Notes: a model not told the origin generated them from the letters alone. A stretch of DNA of 38,567 bases from CAZDDI01 sp964504195 (GCA_964504195.1 CAZDDI010000041.1:1-38567), one strand, 5' to 3'. Counted from the stretch's first letter, positions 1-8,140 are shown. Made by a program: numbers and translations.

Positions 1-235
1 TTTTAAAGTGCCTAATCTACAAAGGTTAACAATCACATAGTGTATGGTAGTGAAAATCTCAAATCTCAAACCTCAGACTTCAAATCTTAAATGACGATTG
101 AAGCCGTTGATTGAGCCTCCCAAAACCAGCAGCGGACGTTCATTGAAAACAGTTGTGGTACGGAGCGCCACTCCGCCTGCGCTGCGCTGACAACCCATGT
201 TGTGTCAGCCGTTACAAGTGCGGCACGCCTGAGCT
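1..235. other. Intergenic DNA at window edge, no gene seen
   Basis: No convincing reading frame. Positions 56-92 carry A/T-rich phrases (CTCAAATCTCAAACC and similar) that recur in reverse sense at about 20865-20893, so this looks like dispersed-repeat debris. A weak hairpin around 185-212 lies beyond the stop of the rhomboid gene but has no T tract, so I do not call it a terminator. Confidence 0.4.
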
Positions 236-886
236 CTAACGTATCGCCCGCTGGTTTTGACTCCCCCGTAATACAAAGGTCAAGGCGAACCCGGCGATGA
301 AGCCGCCAACGTGCGCCATGTACGCCACGCCGCCCGTATCGGCTGTGTTGGTAATGGAACCAATGCTACTGAAAAGCTGTAGCACAATCCACAGCCCGAT
401 CACTACCAGGGCCGGCATGGGAACCACGCTGCGGCCCATCAACACCCTGACCTTCCCCTGCGGGAACAACAAAATGTAAGCGCCGAGCACACCCGCAACC
501 GCGCCGGATGCGCCCAGATTCGGCACGTTGGAGTCGAGGCTAAATGCCAACTGTGCGAAAGTCGCCGCCAGACCACAGAGCAAGTAGAAGACCGTGAATT
601 GGATATGCCCGAAACGGTCTTCCACATTGTCACCGAAGATCCATAAGTAAAGCATATTGCCGCCCAGATGCAGCCATCCCGCGTGCATGAACATAGCCGT
701 GAAGAGCGTCAGGGAATCACCGACGGGATCGGCCATGAAGCGGCTGGGAACAAAGGCCCATTGCTGGATGAAAGCGTCGCCGCCAGCTAACTCCACAAAG
801 AAAAACAGTATATTTAGCGCGATCAAGGCATAAGTTACTAGCGGAAACCTTCTCCGAGAACTGTTATCGTCACCAATAGGGAACAT
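236..886 (-). CDS. Rhomboid family intramembrane serine protease
   Basis: This 216-residue polytopic membrane protein should cleave transmembrane substrates within the bilayer. The catalytic serine lies in the LGASGAVAG motif (about Ser127) and the partner histidine in AHVGGF (about His192). The upstream HAGWLHLGGNMLYLW stretch (about 68-82) is the usual rhomboid loop and second-helix signature. About six hydrophobic helices fit the family core. The frame stays open further upstream, but I chose the ATG at 886 because AGGAGG (895-900) sits correctly in front of it and the product then begins with a short cytoplasmic tail before the first membrane helix. The substrate cannot be told from the sequence. 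The gene stands alone, downstream of a coiled-coil lipoprotein on the same strand. Confidence 0.93.
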   Translation of the reverse strand: MFPIGDDNSSRRRFPLVTYALIALNILFFFVELAGGDAFIQQWAFVPSRFMADPVGDSLTLFTAMFMHAGWLHLGGNMLYLWIFGDNVEDRFGHIQFTVFYLLCGLAATFAQLAFSLDSNVPNLGASGAVAGVLGAYILLFPQGKVRVLMGRSVVPMPALVVIGLWIVLQLFSSIGSITNTADTGGVAYMAHVGGFIAGFALTFVLRGSQNQRAIR

Positions 887-924
887 CGAATGTGCCTCCT
901 GCGAAAATCTACAAATCAGCAAAT

Positions 925-990
925 CGCAAATCAGAACCAATGTAGCGTGAAGCGTCTGCTTCGCTCCCGCACGCGAACGGCGCATCTATG
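925..990. repeat. Dispersed repeat, copy 1 (GCGAAGCGTCTGCTTCGC type)
   Basis: The stretch with GAAGCGTCTGCTTCGC and GCGAACGGCGCATC, preceded by AAATCAGAAC, recurs in inverted orientation at about 12150-12225, in front of the flavodiiron gene. Both copies lie in the upstream region of a gene. Internally the motif is a small palindrome (GCGAAGC ... GCTTCGC). Confidence 0.6.
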
Positions 991-1003
991 TTAGGTCACT
1001 GCC

Positions 1004-1357
1004 TTATCTATGGGCAGGCAGGAGCAGCAAGGGAAACACGCTCAATGGTTGCGTTGGCTCGCGGGCTACAGTGAGCGCCAGCCCATCGCCGGCAGAGACC
1101 GACACGCGTCGGCCTTGCAGCGCTTCCTCCCATTGCACCCATAGCGCCGGGTTCAGCCATACATCACGTGAGATACCCGCCAAACGCTGCATATCCAGCA
1201 CAAAAATACAGCGGTCCGGCAACAGGATGGCATCAGCCACCGGTACCATGTCGCCGCCTTGTTGTGGCCGTTCGGTAAGCAAGCCCAGTTGACGCATAAC
1301 GCCGACGATTTGCTGCCAATACCCCACGACTTCGTCAGTCTGTGTTCTCTCGCTCAT
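1004..1357 (-). CDS. Hypothetical 117-residue protein, coupled to upstream lipoprotein
   Basis: I do not recognise the family. The product is a soluble 117-residue protein with no signal peptide or membrane helix. It begins with an acidic helix (SERTQTDEVVGYWQQIVGVMRQ) and continues with alternating hydrophobic strands. Its start codon lies inside the end of the upstream gene (23-base overlap), a typical arrangement for translational coupling, so it is probably made together with the coiled-coil lipoprotein and may work with that protein's cytoplasmic or C-terminal part. Codon usage matches the neighbours, which supports it being real. No function is claimed. Confidence 0.7.
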   Translation of the reverse strand: MSERTQTDEVVGYWQQIVGVMRQLGLLTERPQQGGDMVPVADAILLPDRCIFVLDMQRLAGISRDVWLNPALWVQWEEALQGRRVSVSAGDGLALTVAREPTQPLSVFPLLLLPAHR

Positions 1358-2330
1358 GGGCCTTCCTCCTGATGCGCCGCCAGGTCACTTCCAGACTGTC
1401 TATCAATGGGCCAGACAGAAAACCCGCTTGCCGCGCCTGGTCGAGCCGCCGCAAGATGCGCACACTGCGCAAGCCTGTGGCCGAAGGCATGGGGGTTTCG
1501 ATGGGGATCAGTTGTGCCGCCGTATCGCCTTCGACCTCTGGCTCTAGCTGCGAATCGGGGCTAGTGCTGGCTTGGAGGTTTTCGGCCTCGTAAACAGTGG
1601 TGCGCCGGGCGTACTGGCGCGCGGCATAGATAGCCAGAAGTACGATGCAGCCGAGCAACACCAAGAGCGCGCCCGGGATACCATAGTTGCGCCATGCAGC
1701 CAGTGTTTTCTGCTCTTGCTGCGCCTCGCGGATTGCCTCTGCCCGATCCTCTGCCTGCGCACTCAGGATACTTTCAGCCGTGGCGGTCGCCTGGCCCTCC
1801 CAGGCCAACCGGGTAGCCGTCGCGGCCACAGCGACAGCTTGAGCGGTCACTGTGGCTTGTTGCGCGATAGCGGTTGCTTCCCATTCACGCGCCTGTTGCG
1901 TGGCCGTCGCTTGCAGCGCGATAGCCGTCGCTTCCCAGTAACGCGCCTGTTGTGTTGCCGTTGCCTGGTATGCCTGTGCGGTCGCCATTGCGATGGCGGC
2001 ATCTACCTCCACCTGAGCCTGGGCGGCGATAGCGGTAGCCTGTTGCGCGTCCGCCAGGCGTTGTTCCGTTTGGCGTGCCTGATCCGCGTTGACGGTAGCG
2101 TAGTAGTTCTCTGCCAGGGCTGTGGCGGTGGCTTGATGCAGTTGGATCGCAACCACCTCCGCCGCGCTCTGCGTCGCATAGCGCTCCAGCGCGAGGGCTT
2201 GAGGTGTGTCCTCAAGCGGCACCGGCGTGACCGGGGGCCAGTCTGTTGTGTATGACTCACACCCGAACACGAGTATCACCAGCAGGATGATGCCGCCCAG
2301 CAGAATTGCCGATCTTCGCCTCGCTACCAT
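1335..2330 (-). CDS. Thr/Ala-rich coiled-coil lipoprotein with second membrane helix
   Basis: A 331-residue protein with an N-terminal hydrophobic segment ending in a lipobox-like LVFGC (Cys24; the Phe at -2 is unusual). It continues with about 150 residues of ATAT, QQAR and WEATAIA repeats with heptad-like spacing, probably a long helical rod. A second membrane helix follows (about 215-236, GALLVLLGCIVLLAIYAAR), then a charged C-terminal tail. Repeats such as REWEATAIAQQATVTAQA are approximate 14- to 16-residue duplications. I chose ATG 2330 over an ATG four codons upstream because GGAGAG lies six bases before it. Comparable Thr/Ala-repeat lipoproteins occur in Chloroflexota genomes; the role, perhaps as an envelope spacer, is inference. 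Confidence 0.75.
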   Translation of the reverse strand: MVARRRSAILLGGIILLVILVFGCESYTTDWPPVTPVPLEDTPQALALERYATQSAAEVVAIQLHQATATALAENYYATVNADQARQTEQRLADAQQATAIAAQAQVEVDAAIAMATAQAYQATATQQARYWEATAIALQATATQQAREWEATAIAQQATVTAQAVAVAATATRLAWEGQATATAESILSAQAEDRAEAIREAQQEQKTLAAWRNYGIPGALLVLLGCIVLLAIYAARQYARRTTVYEAENLQASTSPDSQLEPEVEGDTAAQLIPIETPMPSATGLRSVRILRRLDQARQAGFLSGPLIDSLEVTWRRIRRKAHERENTD

Positions 2331-2371
2331 GTTGCTCTCCATGCACCTACAGCGGTGGTCTATGTACAGTC

Positions 2372-2502
2372 AATGTCATAAGTTAAGACCTGGCAGGTTT
2401 CGCCCAAATTGGGCGGGGTAGTATTTTACCGGTGAATAACGATGTTTTGTTGACTTAAGGCCTGGAAACCTGCCAAGTCTATGCCCTAAACTTAATGACA
2501 CT
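2372..2502. repeat. MITE-like element, family with AATGTCATTAAGTTAAG ends (core A)
   Basis: About 131 bases bounded by AATGTCATAAGTTAAG and its inverted form ending CTTAATGACACT. Just inside each end sits an arm of the GACCTGGCAGGTTT palindrome. Short similar direct repeats (TATGTACAG and GATATACAG) flank it, suggesting an old target-site duplication. The left half recurs inverted at 34021-34081. Confidence 0.6.
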
Positions 2503-2534
2503 GATATACAGGTAGTGACTCGCTCCCGGAACTT

Positions 2535-2669
2535 CTACGAACCCTTAGCTGGCGCAACCGGGGATTTGCGAGCGGCTTGTTTCAACCGCCGGATATACTT
2601 GCGCTGGCTTTGCGGCAAGCGTTTCTTCTTCTTCTTCGTCTCATTTGGCTTGTCTGTCTTGTCGGTCAT
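2535..2669 (-). CDS. Small Lys/Arg-rich protein, 44 residues
   Basis: This short gene encodes a 44-residue, strongly basic protein. It starts MTDKTDKPNETKKKKKRLP, continues with an amphipathic basic helix (QSQRKYIRRLKQAARK) and ends SPVAPAKGS. The ATG at 2669 is preceded by TAAGGAG (2678-2684) at normal spacing, which is the main reason to accept it. No signal peptide or membrane segment is present. The composition (five consecutive Lys, then Arg/Lys every few positions) suggests binding to nucleic acid, ribosome or another polyanion, but that is inference. It lies alone between two repeat clusters. A longer plus-strand frame over the same bases lacks a ribosome binding site and reads repeat DNA. 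Confidence 0.7.
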   Translation of the reverse strand: MTDKTDKPNETKKKKKRLPQSQRKYIRRLKQAARKSPVAPAKGS

Positions 2670-2699
2670 GATATCAACTCCTTATGCTGTCGTAATCGC

Positions 2700-3011
2700 T
2701 CAATCTCAGTAGCTCACGAATTGGCGTTGTGGGCCGTCCACGAATAGGGCCACGAATCCCGCTTGCGCGGGACAAGTTACACGGATGAACCTCAAATGGG
2801 ATAAATTCGTGTATTCGTGATCGGATTCGTGGCCGGTCGGCATATTACTCTCAACTTATTAAACTTGTGGCCTACTGAGCCTACTCTATCATCTGATATA
2901 CTCTTAGCATATACCGCAATGCGCAGCGTGTCATCAGTGCCGCGTGGATTTGTAGCTCCACATTTTACTGACCAGGCATGAGTGCGCTTGCCCGTTATTG
3001 AACTACTGGGC
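2700..3011. repeat. Intergenic repeat cluster, duplicated at 8690-8945
   Basis: No gene is seen in this interval. About 2720-2870 contains CCACGAATCCCGCTTGCG, GGACAAGTTACACG and ATTCGTGTATTCGTG. About 2885-2985 contains TTAGCATATACCGCAA and TAGCTCCACATTTT. The same two blocks occur in the same order at 8690-8945, so a unit of about 250 bases has been duplicated or inserted twice. Confidence 0.65.
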
Positions 3012-5909
3012 CTACCTTCGCATCACGAGGGGGAGGTAGGTTCGGTTGGCCCATGGGACGATGTTTCGATTGATCCGTAGCGCCGGGTCGCCCAAGAGCG
3101 TGAAGGTGTCCAGCAGATCGCTATGCTGACCGGTAGCCGCCAGCGACAATTTCCCGGCCAACGTCGCCTCGCCTACGGTGTTGACCGTGTCGCTGAACAC
3201 GGCTTGCCAGAAGCCCGCAGCCAGGTGGCTGTGACCGGTGCTGAGGCCCAGCCCCGTCGCGCCCCAGGTCGCCGCCGCGCCGCCGTCGCGCTGGGTGACT
3301 AATCCCGCGTCGAGCGTGGCTTCTGGCCGGTGGAACGCGCCGGTGAAGCACGTCATTTCCAGCACAATCGGCCAGCGGCGGTCGTTGTGCAGCGCGGCGA
3401 GGTCATCCAGGTGCAGGAAGCGCTCCCCGGCCCATTGTTGCCACGAGGAATGGCCGGTGTATTGGATGATCAATGTGCCGTTATTAAAAGCCTGCAACAC
3501 GGCCTGCTGCGTGGTCGTCACGGATGTGCTCGGCGGCGTGAAGTAAATGCGCTGCGCCGTGAACGGCGCAGTGATGTAGGTCGTCGCCAGCGCGTCGGAC
3601 ATTGCCGCAAAGTCGCCCGCCCCATCCGCATCGTCGGCCACCAATGTCACCGCCGCGTTCCAGCCGCCGGGGAAGGGCTGCGTCTCGTACTGCACGATTT
3701 TAGCCACAACGGTATACGTTTCAGCCAAAGTGTGAACCGGCAGGCGGCCAATCAGCATATCCGGCAGCGTATCCGCCCCATCCACGGCGACGTAGCGATT
3801 ATCGGCAGCCGTTTCGCCGGCCCACGGGTCTACATTGGCCAGGTACGGCGGGATCAGCGTGGGCGGCGATGCGCTGCGATAGCGGCGCGGGTCAAAGTTG
3901 CCCGCGCCGACCAGTAAAACGTAGGTAGGACGTGGTGTCCAGGTAGCGTAGGCGTGTACCAGGTACGCGCGGATGGCGGCAGGATCGGGCCGCCCATCTC
4001 CGTAAGTATCGTAGATGGCTTGTACAGTTTCGACGGCAACGGTTAGCCCCTGCGCGCGCCGCATCGCGACTAAATCATCCAGCGCGGGGATGAAGGCGGC
4101 TGGCGCAATCATCATATAATCGGCCCCGCCGGTGGGTTGCGGGGCTTGTGCCGGGCGGATAGCGACGGGGAAGCGCAAGCCGCGCTCGGTCGTCACCGTG
4201 GTGTGATGCGGCCCGCCCGTCAGCGGGTCGCTCAACGTGATGGCGTTCCCATCCGTCACCACGCCGGTCAGGCGGAGCGGATGTTCCGGGTGTGTGACAT
4301 CGTAAGCGCGGAGGCCCGCCGTGGTGTTGAGTGCGAGCGTGTAGGTGCGCGCCGCCGGCTCGCCGGTGAAGCTGACCGCATCCTCCATCGGCGTGTTGCC
4401 GCGCGCATAGTGGATGGCAAAGGCATCCAGCCACGCGCCCTCGATAGCCACGCCCGGCAATCCGGGCAAGGTCAGCGTGAGCGCGTTGGCGGTGCGCAAC
4501 AAGCCGGGGGGGATGGGCAGGGTGGCGGTGATGGCTTGTTTCCCGTTCCAATCCACGTTTCCCAGGAACGTACCATTGAGGGTCGCGGCCACGCGATGGT
4601 CGGGGCTGATGTCGGGTAAATCCGTGTAGCTCAGCAGCCATAGGGTCAACGTGGCTGATTGCGCCGCGTCCACCGTCGGCAAGGCGAGCGGATAGGCCGC
4701 GGACGCCGGGCCGGGTCGCTTCAAATCGTCCCACACCCAGCGGTCGCCGTCGCGGCCGGCCGGGAGCGTCCCGCAAAAGCAATCGGGGGTATACAGCTGA
4801 TTGGTTTCAGCAGTGGCTTCAACCCAGACGCTCCCCAGGGGTTGACCGGAGGGGGTTGCCGACCGGGTCGCCATGCGCAGACCCAGCGCGTTATCTTCCC
4901 ACAAGAGAACTACGTCGTTCGCCGTCAACCGGCTAAAGCGCGGCGCGGCGTAGAACAGCAGGCGCTCACCCGGCTCGAAGCTCGTATTTGCGTTGCCATC
5001 CCACTCGGCGGCGATGTCTTCGCCCGCGCGCGTCAGGCGCAGCCGGTGCGGGTCAACATCATCCACTGGAAAACCGCTCTCCGCCAGAGCTGTGTATGTG
5101 ACAGCGGTTATGCCGGGGGCGTTGACCTCCACCATCCAGACCGCGCCGGAGGTGAGGGGCAGTGGTGAAGCCTGGATCGTGGCTTCCGGCTGCACTTGCG
5201 CCGGGTTGATGACCGCGGCGCGCACGGCAGCGAGCAAGGCATCGGGCGATGCAGTAGCGGGCGCGGCGGCGCGCGGCTCGGCAAAGGTGAGGACGATGCG
5301 GATGTGGGTGGTCACGCGCAAGCGCGTCTGGGGATAGGCCCCCAGCGGGCGGGCCGGGTAGAAGACCAACCGCGCCAGGTTCACGCCGCGCACCACACCC
5401 ACCGGCTCCAATATCACCGGAGCGTCGGCATTGAGCGCAGATTCCGCCGCTGACGCTGGCACAAAGTCGCCGCCAATGACCCGTCCGGCTGCGTCGCGTT
5501 GGACGCCGGCGGGGAACGGCGCCAACGCTAAGGGGCCGGGCAACCGCCGCTCGGTCTCTTCTATCTGGAGGACGTGTAGCGTGGACAGCGCGCCCGGCGG
5601 CACGGCGACTAACACGGAGAGAAACGGGAGCGCCGGTGTGCCGGGCCGGGCCGTATGCTCAGTATCGGGCACGAGCACCTCCGTAGTTCCATCGGCGCGC
5701 GCCACGAGCTGCGCCTCCGGGATGCGCCACTCCACGAGCAGTTCTGTGGCGGAGGCTGTCACGGTGGGGGACAATGAAAACGTCGGCGGCGAGGGGCTTT
5801 CGCCGCCGACGTTGCTATGGAACAGGCTGCTCAAAATGAGCAACCCTAACCACCACCCGCGCCATAGCATGATGATCAGAGTGGGGCGTGTTCGTTGCTG
5901 CTTGACCAT
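3012..5909 (-). CDS. Secreted gingipain-like cysteine peptidase (family C25) with YLPLV tail
   Basis: A 965-residue secreted protein whose last third matches peptidase family C25. The catalytic pair is His820 in YTGHSSWQQW and Cys854 in EMTCFTG, 34 residues apart, close to the spacing in Arg-gingipain. The domain begins near YMMIAPAAFIPALDDL and includes VLLVGAGNFDPRRY and MLIGRLPV, typical of the family. A signal peptide (residues about 1-35) and a long beta-rich region of several hundred residues precede it. The protein ends NRTYLPLVMRR, a tail shared with two other secreted proteins here. It is the last gene of a three-gene operon. ATG 5909 and GTG 5915 are both possible starts; neither has a clear ribosome binding site, and both lie just past the upstream stop, suggesting coupling. 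Family members include both proteases and the T9SS sortase PorU. Confidence 0.9.
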   Translation of the reverse strand: MVKQQRTRPTLIIMLWRGWWLGLLILSSLFHSNVGGESPSPPTFSLSPTVTASATELLVEWRIPEAQLVARADGTTEVLVPDTEHTARPGTPALPFLSVLVAVPPGALSTLHVLQIEETERRLPGPLALAPFPAGVQRDAAGRVIGGDFVPASAAESALNADAPVILEPVGVVRGVNLARLVFYPARPLGAYPQTRLRVTTHIRIVLTFAEPRAAAPATASPDALLAAVRAAVINPAQVQPEATIQASPLPLTSGAVWMVEVNAPGITAVTYTALAESGFPVDDVDPHRLRLTRAGEDIAAEWDGNANTSFEPGERLLFYAAPRFSRLTANDVVLLWEDNALGLRMATRSATPSGQPLGSVWVEATAETNQLYTPDCFCGTLPAGRDGDRWVWDDLKRPGPASAAYPLALPTVDAAQSATLTLWLLSYTDLPDISPDHRVAATLNGTFLGNVDWNGKQAITATLPIPPGLLRTANALTLTLPGLPGVAIEGAWLDAFAIHYARGNTPMEDAVSFTGEPAARTYTLALNTTAGLRAYDVTHPEHPLRLTGVVTDGNAITLSDPLTGGPHHTTVTTERGLRFPVAIRPAQAPQPTGGADYMMIAPAAFIPALDDLVAMRRAQGLTVAVETVQAIYDTYGDGRPDPAAIRAYLVHAYATWTPRPTYVLLVGAGNFDPRRYRSASPPTLIPPYLANVDPWAGETAADNRYVAVDGADTLPDMLIGRLPVHTLAETYTVVAKIVQYETQPFPGGWNAAVTLVADDADGAGDFAAMSDALATTYITAPFTAQRIYFTPPSTSVTTTQQAVLQAFNNGTLIIQYTGHSSWQQWAGERFLHLDDLAALHNDRRWPIVLEMTCFTGAFHRPEATLDAGLVTQRDGGAAATWGATGLGLSTGHSHLAAGFWQAVFSDTVNTVGEATLAGKLSLAATGQHSDLLDTFTLLGDPALRINRNIVPWANRTYLPLVMRR

Positions 5910-5921
5910 GCCCACATCACT

Positions 5922-7409
5922 TTAGCGAGAGCGATACCAGTTGCCTAAAACGCTGGCCTCCAGGCTTTGCTTGCTGATCAAGGGGAGATAGATGTAATGT
6001 AAGGCGTTGGGTTGCAGAGCAATGGTGATGGGCGTGTCGTGAAACGTCTCACGCCCGTAAGTATCCACATCTGCCAGCCAGTACCACCACCGGCCCGCGT
6101 AGGGCGGCGTATCAACATAATTGTAGGTCGCGCCGGAGCCGCCGCCTTGCGCGCTCGCGGGTTCAAAGTGGATCAGGCTGGCGTGGCGCACGTCATGGGT
6201 AGCGGCGCGATACAGGTTGAAGCCAAAGTTATCCACTTCCAGCGCCGTGGCCCATTGTAACTGCACCTGTTGGCCGCTCAGTGGGATGGCCTGAAAGTAC
6301 AGCAGCTCCACCGCAGTGGGTTCAACGGTAAGCACTTCACATGGGCCATCGTCGGCATCGTAGTTACGATCCCCGCCGTAATGCGCCAGGTAAGATAGGC
6401 CGGCGCTGGTCAGCGTTGCCGTATAGCTGGGGTCGGCCACGCTTACCCCGCTCGCACTTGCTACTAACGGGATCGCACCGGCGAAGTCGCCAGCCCCAGT
6501 ACAGTCCAGGTTGTGGTAGACCGTGAAGGTGATGGTTCCCGTGGGCGTGATGTCCAACGTGCCGCTGATGGTCGCCATGTCATGGACGATGGTGCCGATT
6601 GGGGCAGAGAAAACTTCTACATGGTTAGCATCGTGAATCTCCGTGGTAATCATTGGCATGGCCATGGGGCAGATGGGGAGGGTGATGAGGTTCTGATCCA
6701 ACGTCACGGCACCCGTGCGCGCCAGTGCCCGGCCATTCAAGGCGGCGCGAGAAGCCAGGGTGATACTCGTGTAGGCGATAATACTGCCGGCTAATGAAGT
6801 GTCCACACCCAGCGTGGCGGAGCTGCCGACCTGCCACCACACCTGGCAAGGCGGGCCGCCTGTGAGAAGAACCACATCAGTAACGCCGGAAACAGTAAGC
6901 ATGTATGCCGATCTGAAAATCCAGACATCCGTGGCTGCGCCATCGAGGGTGAGGATTCCCGACAATGTAAAGTTATCGGCGCAATAGACGCCTGGCGGGA
7001 GGGTTGCTCCACCCAGCTCATGCACAGCCTCTGGGTAGGTGGTCGTGCAGGGCTGGCCGTCTAGCGCAGTGTTTGCAGCCTCCAGATCGTTTTTAGCGAT
7101 GGTCAGTAAGGCGGGGTCAACGACTGAACCGGCGGGGCCGCCCGCAGTTGTGGCGTAGATTGTGCCAGTTACTTCAGCTGCGGTTAATCCGGCATAACTG
7201 CTACCGGCAGCTGGACTCAACCCCACATCTCCAGTGATATCAGAAGTAGGAACATTGGTGATTTCCGTGTGGGCCAGAACCACAAAACTATCCGCCGTAG
7301 CCAGGTCTGGAGGCGTGGCCATGAGTACCGCTGCTGAAGAAGGCCCCCCGGCGAGCGAGAAAATAACGACGAGCGCGACAAGTTGGGTAAGCAGTCGTTT
7401 ATGTAACAT
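5922..7409 (-). CDS. Secreted DUF3494 ice-binding-like adhesin with YLPLI motif
   Basis: A 495-residue exported protein. After the signal peptide (MLHKRLLTQLVALVVIFSLA) comes a DUF3494 (ice-binding, IBP-1 fold) domain of about 200 residues. It is recognisable by ADSFVVLAHTEITNVPTSDI, the LGGATLPPGVYC strand turn, DVWIFRSAYMLTV and VTLDQNLI. DUF3494 domains bind ice in some organisms but are also general beta-solenoid adhesion modules. Ig-like domains follow, then a segment resembling a Chloroflexota surface-protein C-terminal domain (LQWATALEVDNFGFNLYR). The IYLPLISK motif lies near the end but is followed by 16 more residues. The start at 7409 is set by AGGAGGT upstream. It lies 10 bases after the LPxAG gene and 12 before the C25 gene. 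Confidence 0.88.
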   Translation of the reverse strand: MLHKRLLTQLVALVVIFSLAGGPSSAAVLMATPPDLATADSFVVLAHTEITNVPTSDITGDVGLSPAAGSSYAGLTAAEVTGTIYATTAGGPAGSVVDPALLTIAKNDLEAANTALDGQPCTTTYPEAVHELGGATLPPGVYCADNFTLSGILTLDGAATDVWIFRSAYMLTVSGVTDVVLLTGGPPCQVWWQVGSSATLGVDTSLAGSIIAYTSITLASRAALNGRALARTGAVTLDQNLITLPICPMAMPMITTEIHDANHVEVFSAPIGTIVHDMATISGTLDITPTGTITFTVYHNLDCTGAGDFAGAIPLVASASGVSVADPSYTATLTSAGLSYLAHYGGDRNYDADDGPCEVLTVEPTAVELLYFQAIPLSGQQVQLQWATALEVDNFGFNLYRAATHDVRHASLIHFEPASAQGGGSGATYNYVDTPPYAGRWWYWLADVDTYGRETFHDTPITIALQPNALHYIYLPLISKQSLEASVLGNWYRSR

Positions 7410-7419
7410 GGAATACCTC

Positions 7420-7836
7420 CTACTTTGCTCTGACCATAACATGGCTGATAACCGCGAGGAGCAAAAGTAGCGCGCCGGCCATGACTACAAAGATGCTCCC
7501 AACTTGAGCCAGTCCATTTCCCACGCCACCTGCGTCGGGTAAAAACGGTGCCGGCGTGGCGGTGAGCGGGGTTTCGACCGGCGGCGTAGGCGTGATTTCG
7601 GTTGGCGGCGATACGGGCGTAGCTGTAGGCGGAATAGGCGTGACGGTGGGTGTGATGGCAGGCGTGATGGTCGGTGTGATGGTGGGCGTGATGGTGGGCG
7701 TAGCGGTTGGTGTAATGCCGACTGGCGTGGGAGTCGGTGTGATGCCAGCCAATACTGGCGCAACCTGCCCCATGGCAACGATCGCCAATAGAATTAAGAT
7801 CGCGGTAGCGCTGATAGAGAACAGTTTAGACTTCAT
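7420..7836 (-). CDS. Thr-Pro-rich surface protein with LPDAG sorting-like tail
   Basis: A 138-residue protein with four parts: a signal peptide (MKSKLFSISATAILILLAIVAMGQ), a low-complexity linker of repeated TPTITPT units (about residues 32-95), LPDAGG near residue 100, and a hydrophobic helix followed by a short basic tail (MVRAK). That last arrangement is the classic layout of a sortase cell-wall sorting signal, with LPDAG in place of LPxTG. The linker should form an extended, possibly glycosylated wall-spanning stalk with no folded domain. TAGGAGGT precedes the ATG. It is the first gene of the operon that continues with the adhesin and the C25 peptidase, 10 bases apart. No sortase gene is in this window, so anchoring is inferred. 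Confidence 0.82.
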   Translation of the reverse strand: MKSKLFSISATAILILLAIVAMGQVAPVLAGITPTPTPVGITPTATPTITPTITPTITPAITPTVTPIPPTATPVSPPTEITPTPPVETPLTATPAPFLPDAGGVGNGLAQVGSIFVVMAGALLLLLAVISHVMVRAK

Positions 7837-7864
7837 GCGATAACCTCCTATGTTTTCCTAGTGC

Positions 7865-7887
7865 ATTATAATTTGAATAGTTTCAAA
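7865..7887 (-). promoter_or_regulatory. Predicted promoter and operator-like palindrome for the surface operon
   Basis: On the minus strand a perfect TATAAT (7865-7870) lies about 30 bases before the first gene of the surface operon. Directly upstream is a perfect palindrome TTTGAA-N4-TTCAAA (7872-7887), which covers the spacer. A good -35 box is not visible, which suits a regulated promoter. The identity of any regulator is unknown. Confidence 0.45.
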
Positions 7888-7966
7888 CGAATCGAATGCG
7901 GATAGCGCGTAGGTGTATTTCATCGGAATACGCACTACGTTTCACACTTCGAATGAAACCCGCAGT

Positions 7967-8130
7967 CAATGTCATGTAAGTTAAGAACCCTGAACTCGCT
8001 TGCCGTCCTCGAATTCGGCCACGAATCCCGTCTGCGCAGGACAAGTTACACGAATTCACCCTGTCTTGTAACCATTCGTGTATTCGTGAACCCTTCGGGG
8101 CCGGCCGGCAAACCTTAACTTAATGACATT
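7967..8130. repeat. MITE-like element, AATGTCATTAAGTTAAG family (core B)
   Basis: Ends are CAATGTCATGTAAGTTAAG and the inverted CTTAACTTAATGACATT. The core has CCACGAATCCCGTCTGCG, GGACAAGTTACACGAATT, ATTCGTGTATTCGTG and GGCCGGCCGGCAAACC. Direct repeats AAACCCGCAGT (7956-7966) and AAACCCGTAGT (8131-8141) flank it and match at 10 of 11 positions, as expected for a target-site duplication. The insertion ends at the stop codon of the next gene. Confidence 0.72.
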
Positions 8131-8140
8131 AAACCCGTAG

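Noticed and set aside
2515..2712. 65-codon plus-strand frame
   Set aside because: Antisense to the small basic protein, whose start has a proper ribosome binding site; the plus frame has none and its FFFFF run is the complement of the Lys codons.
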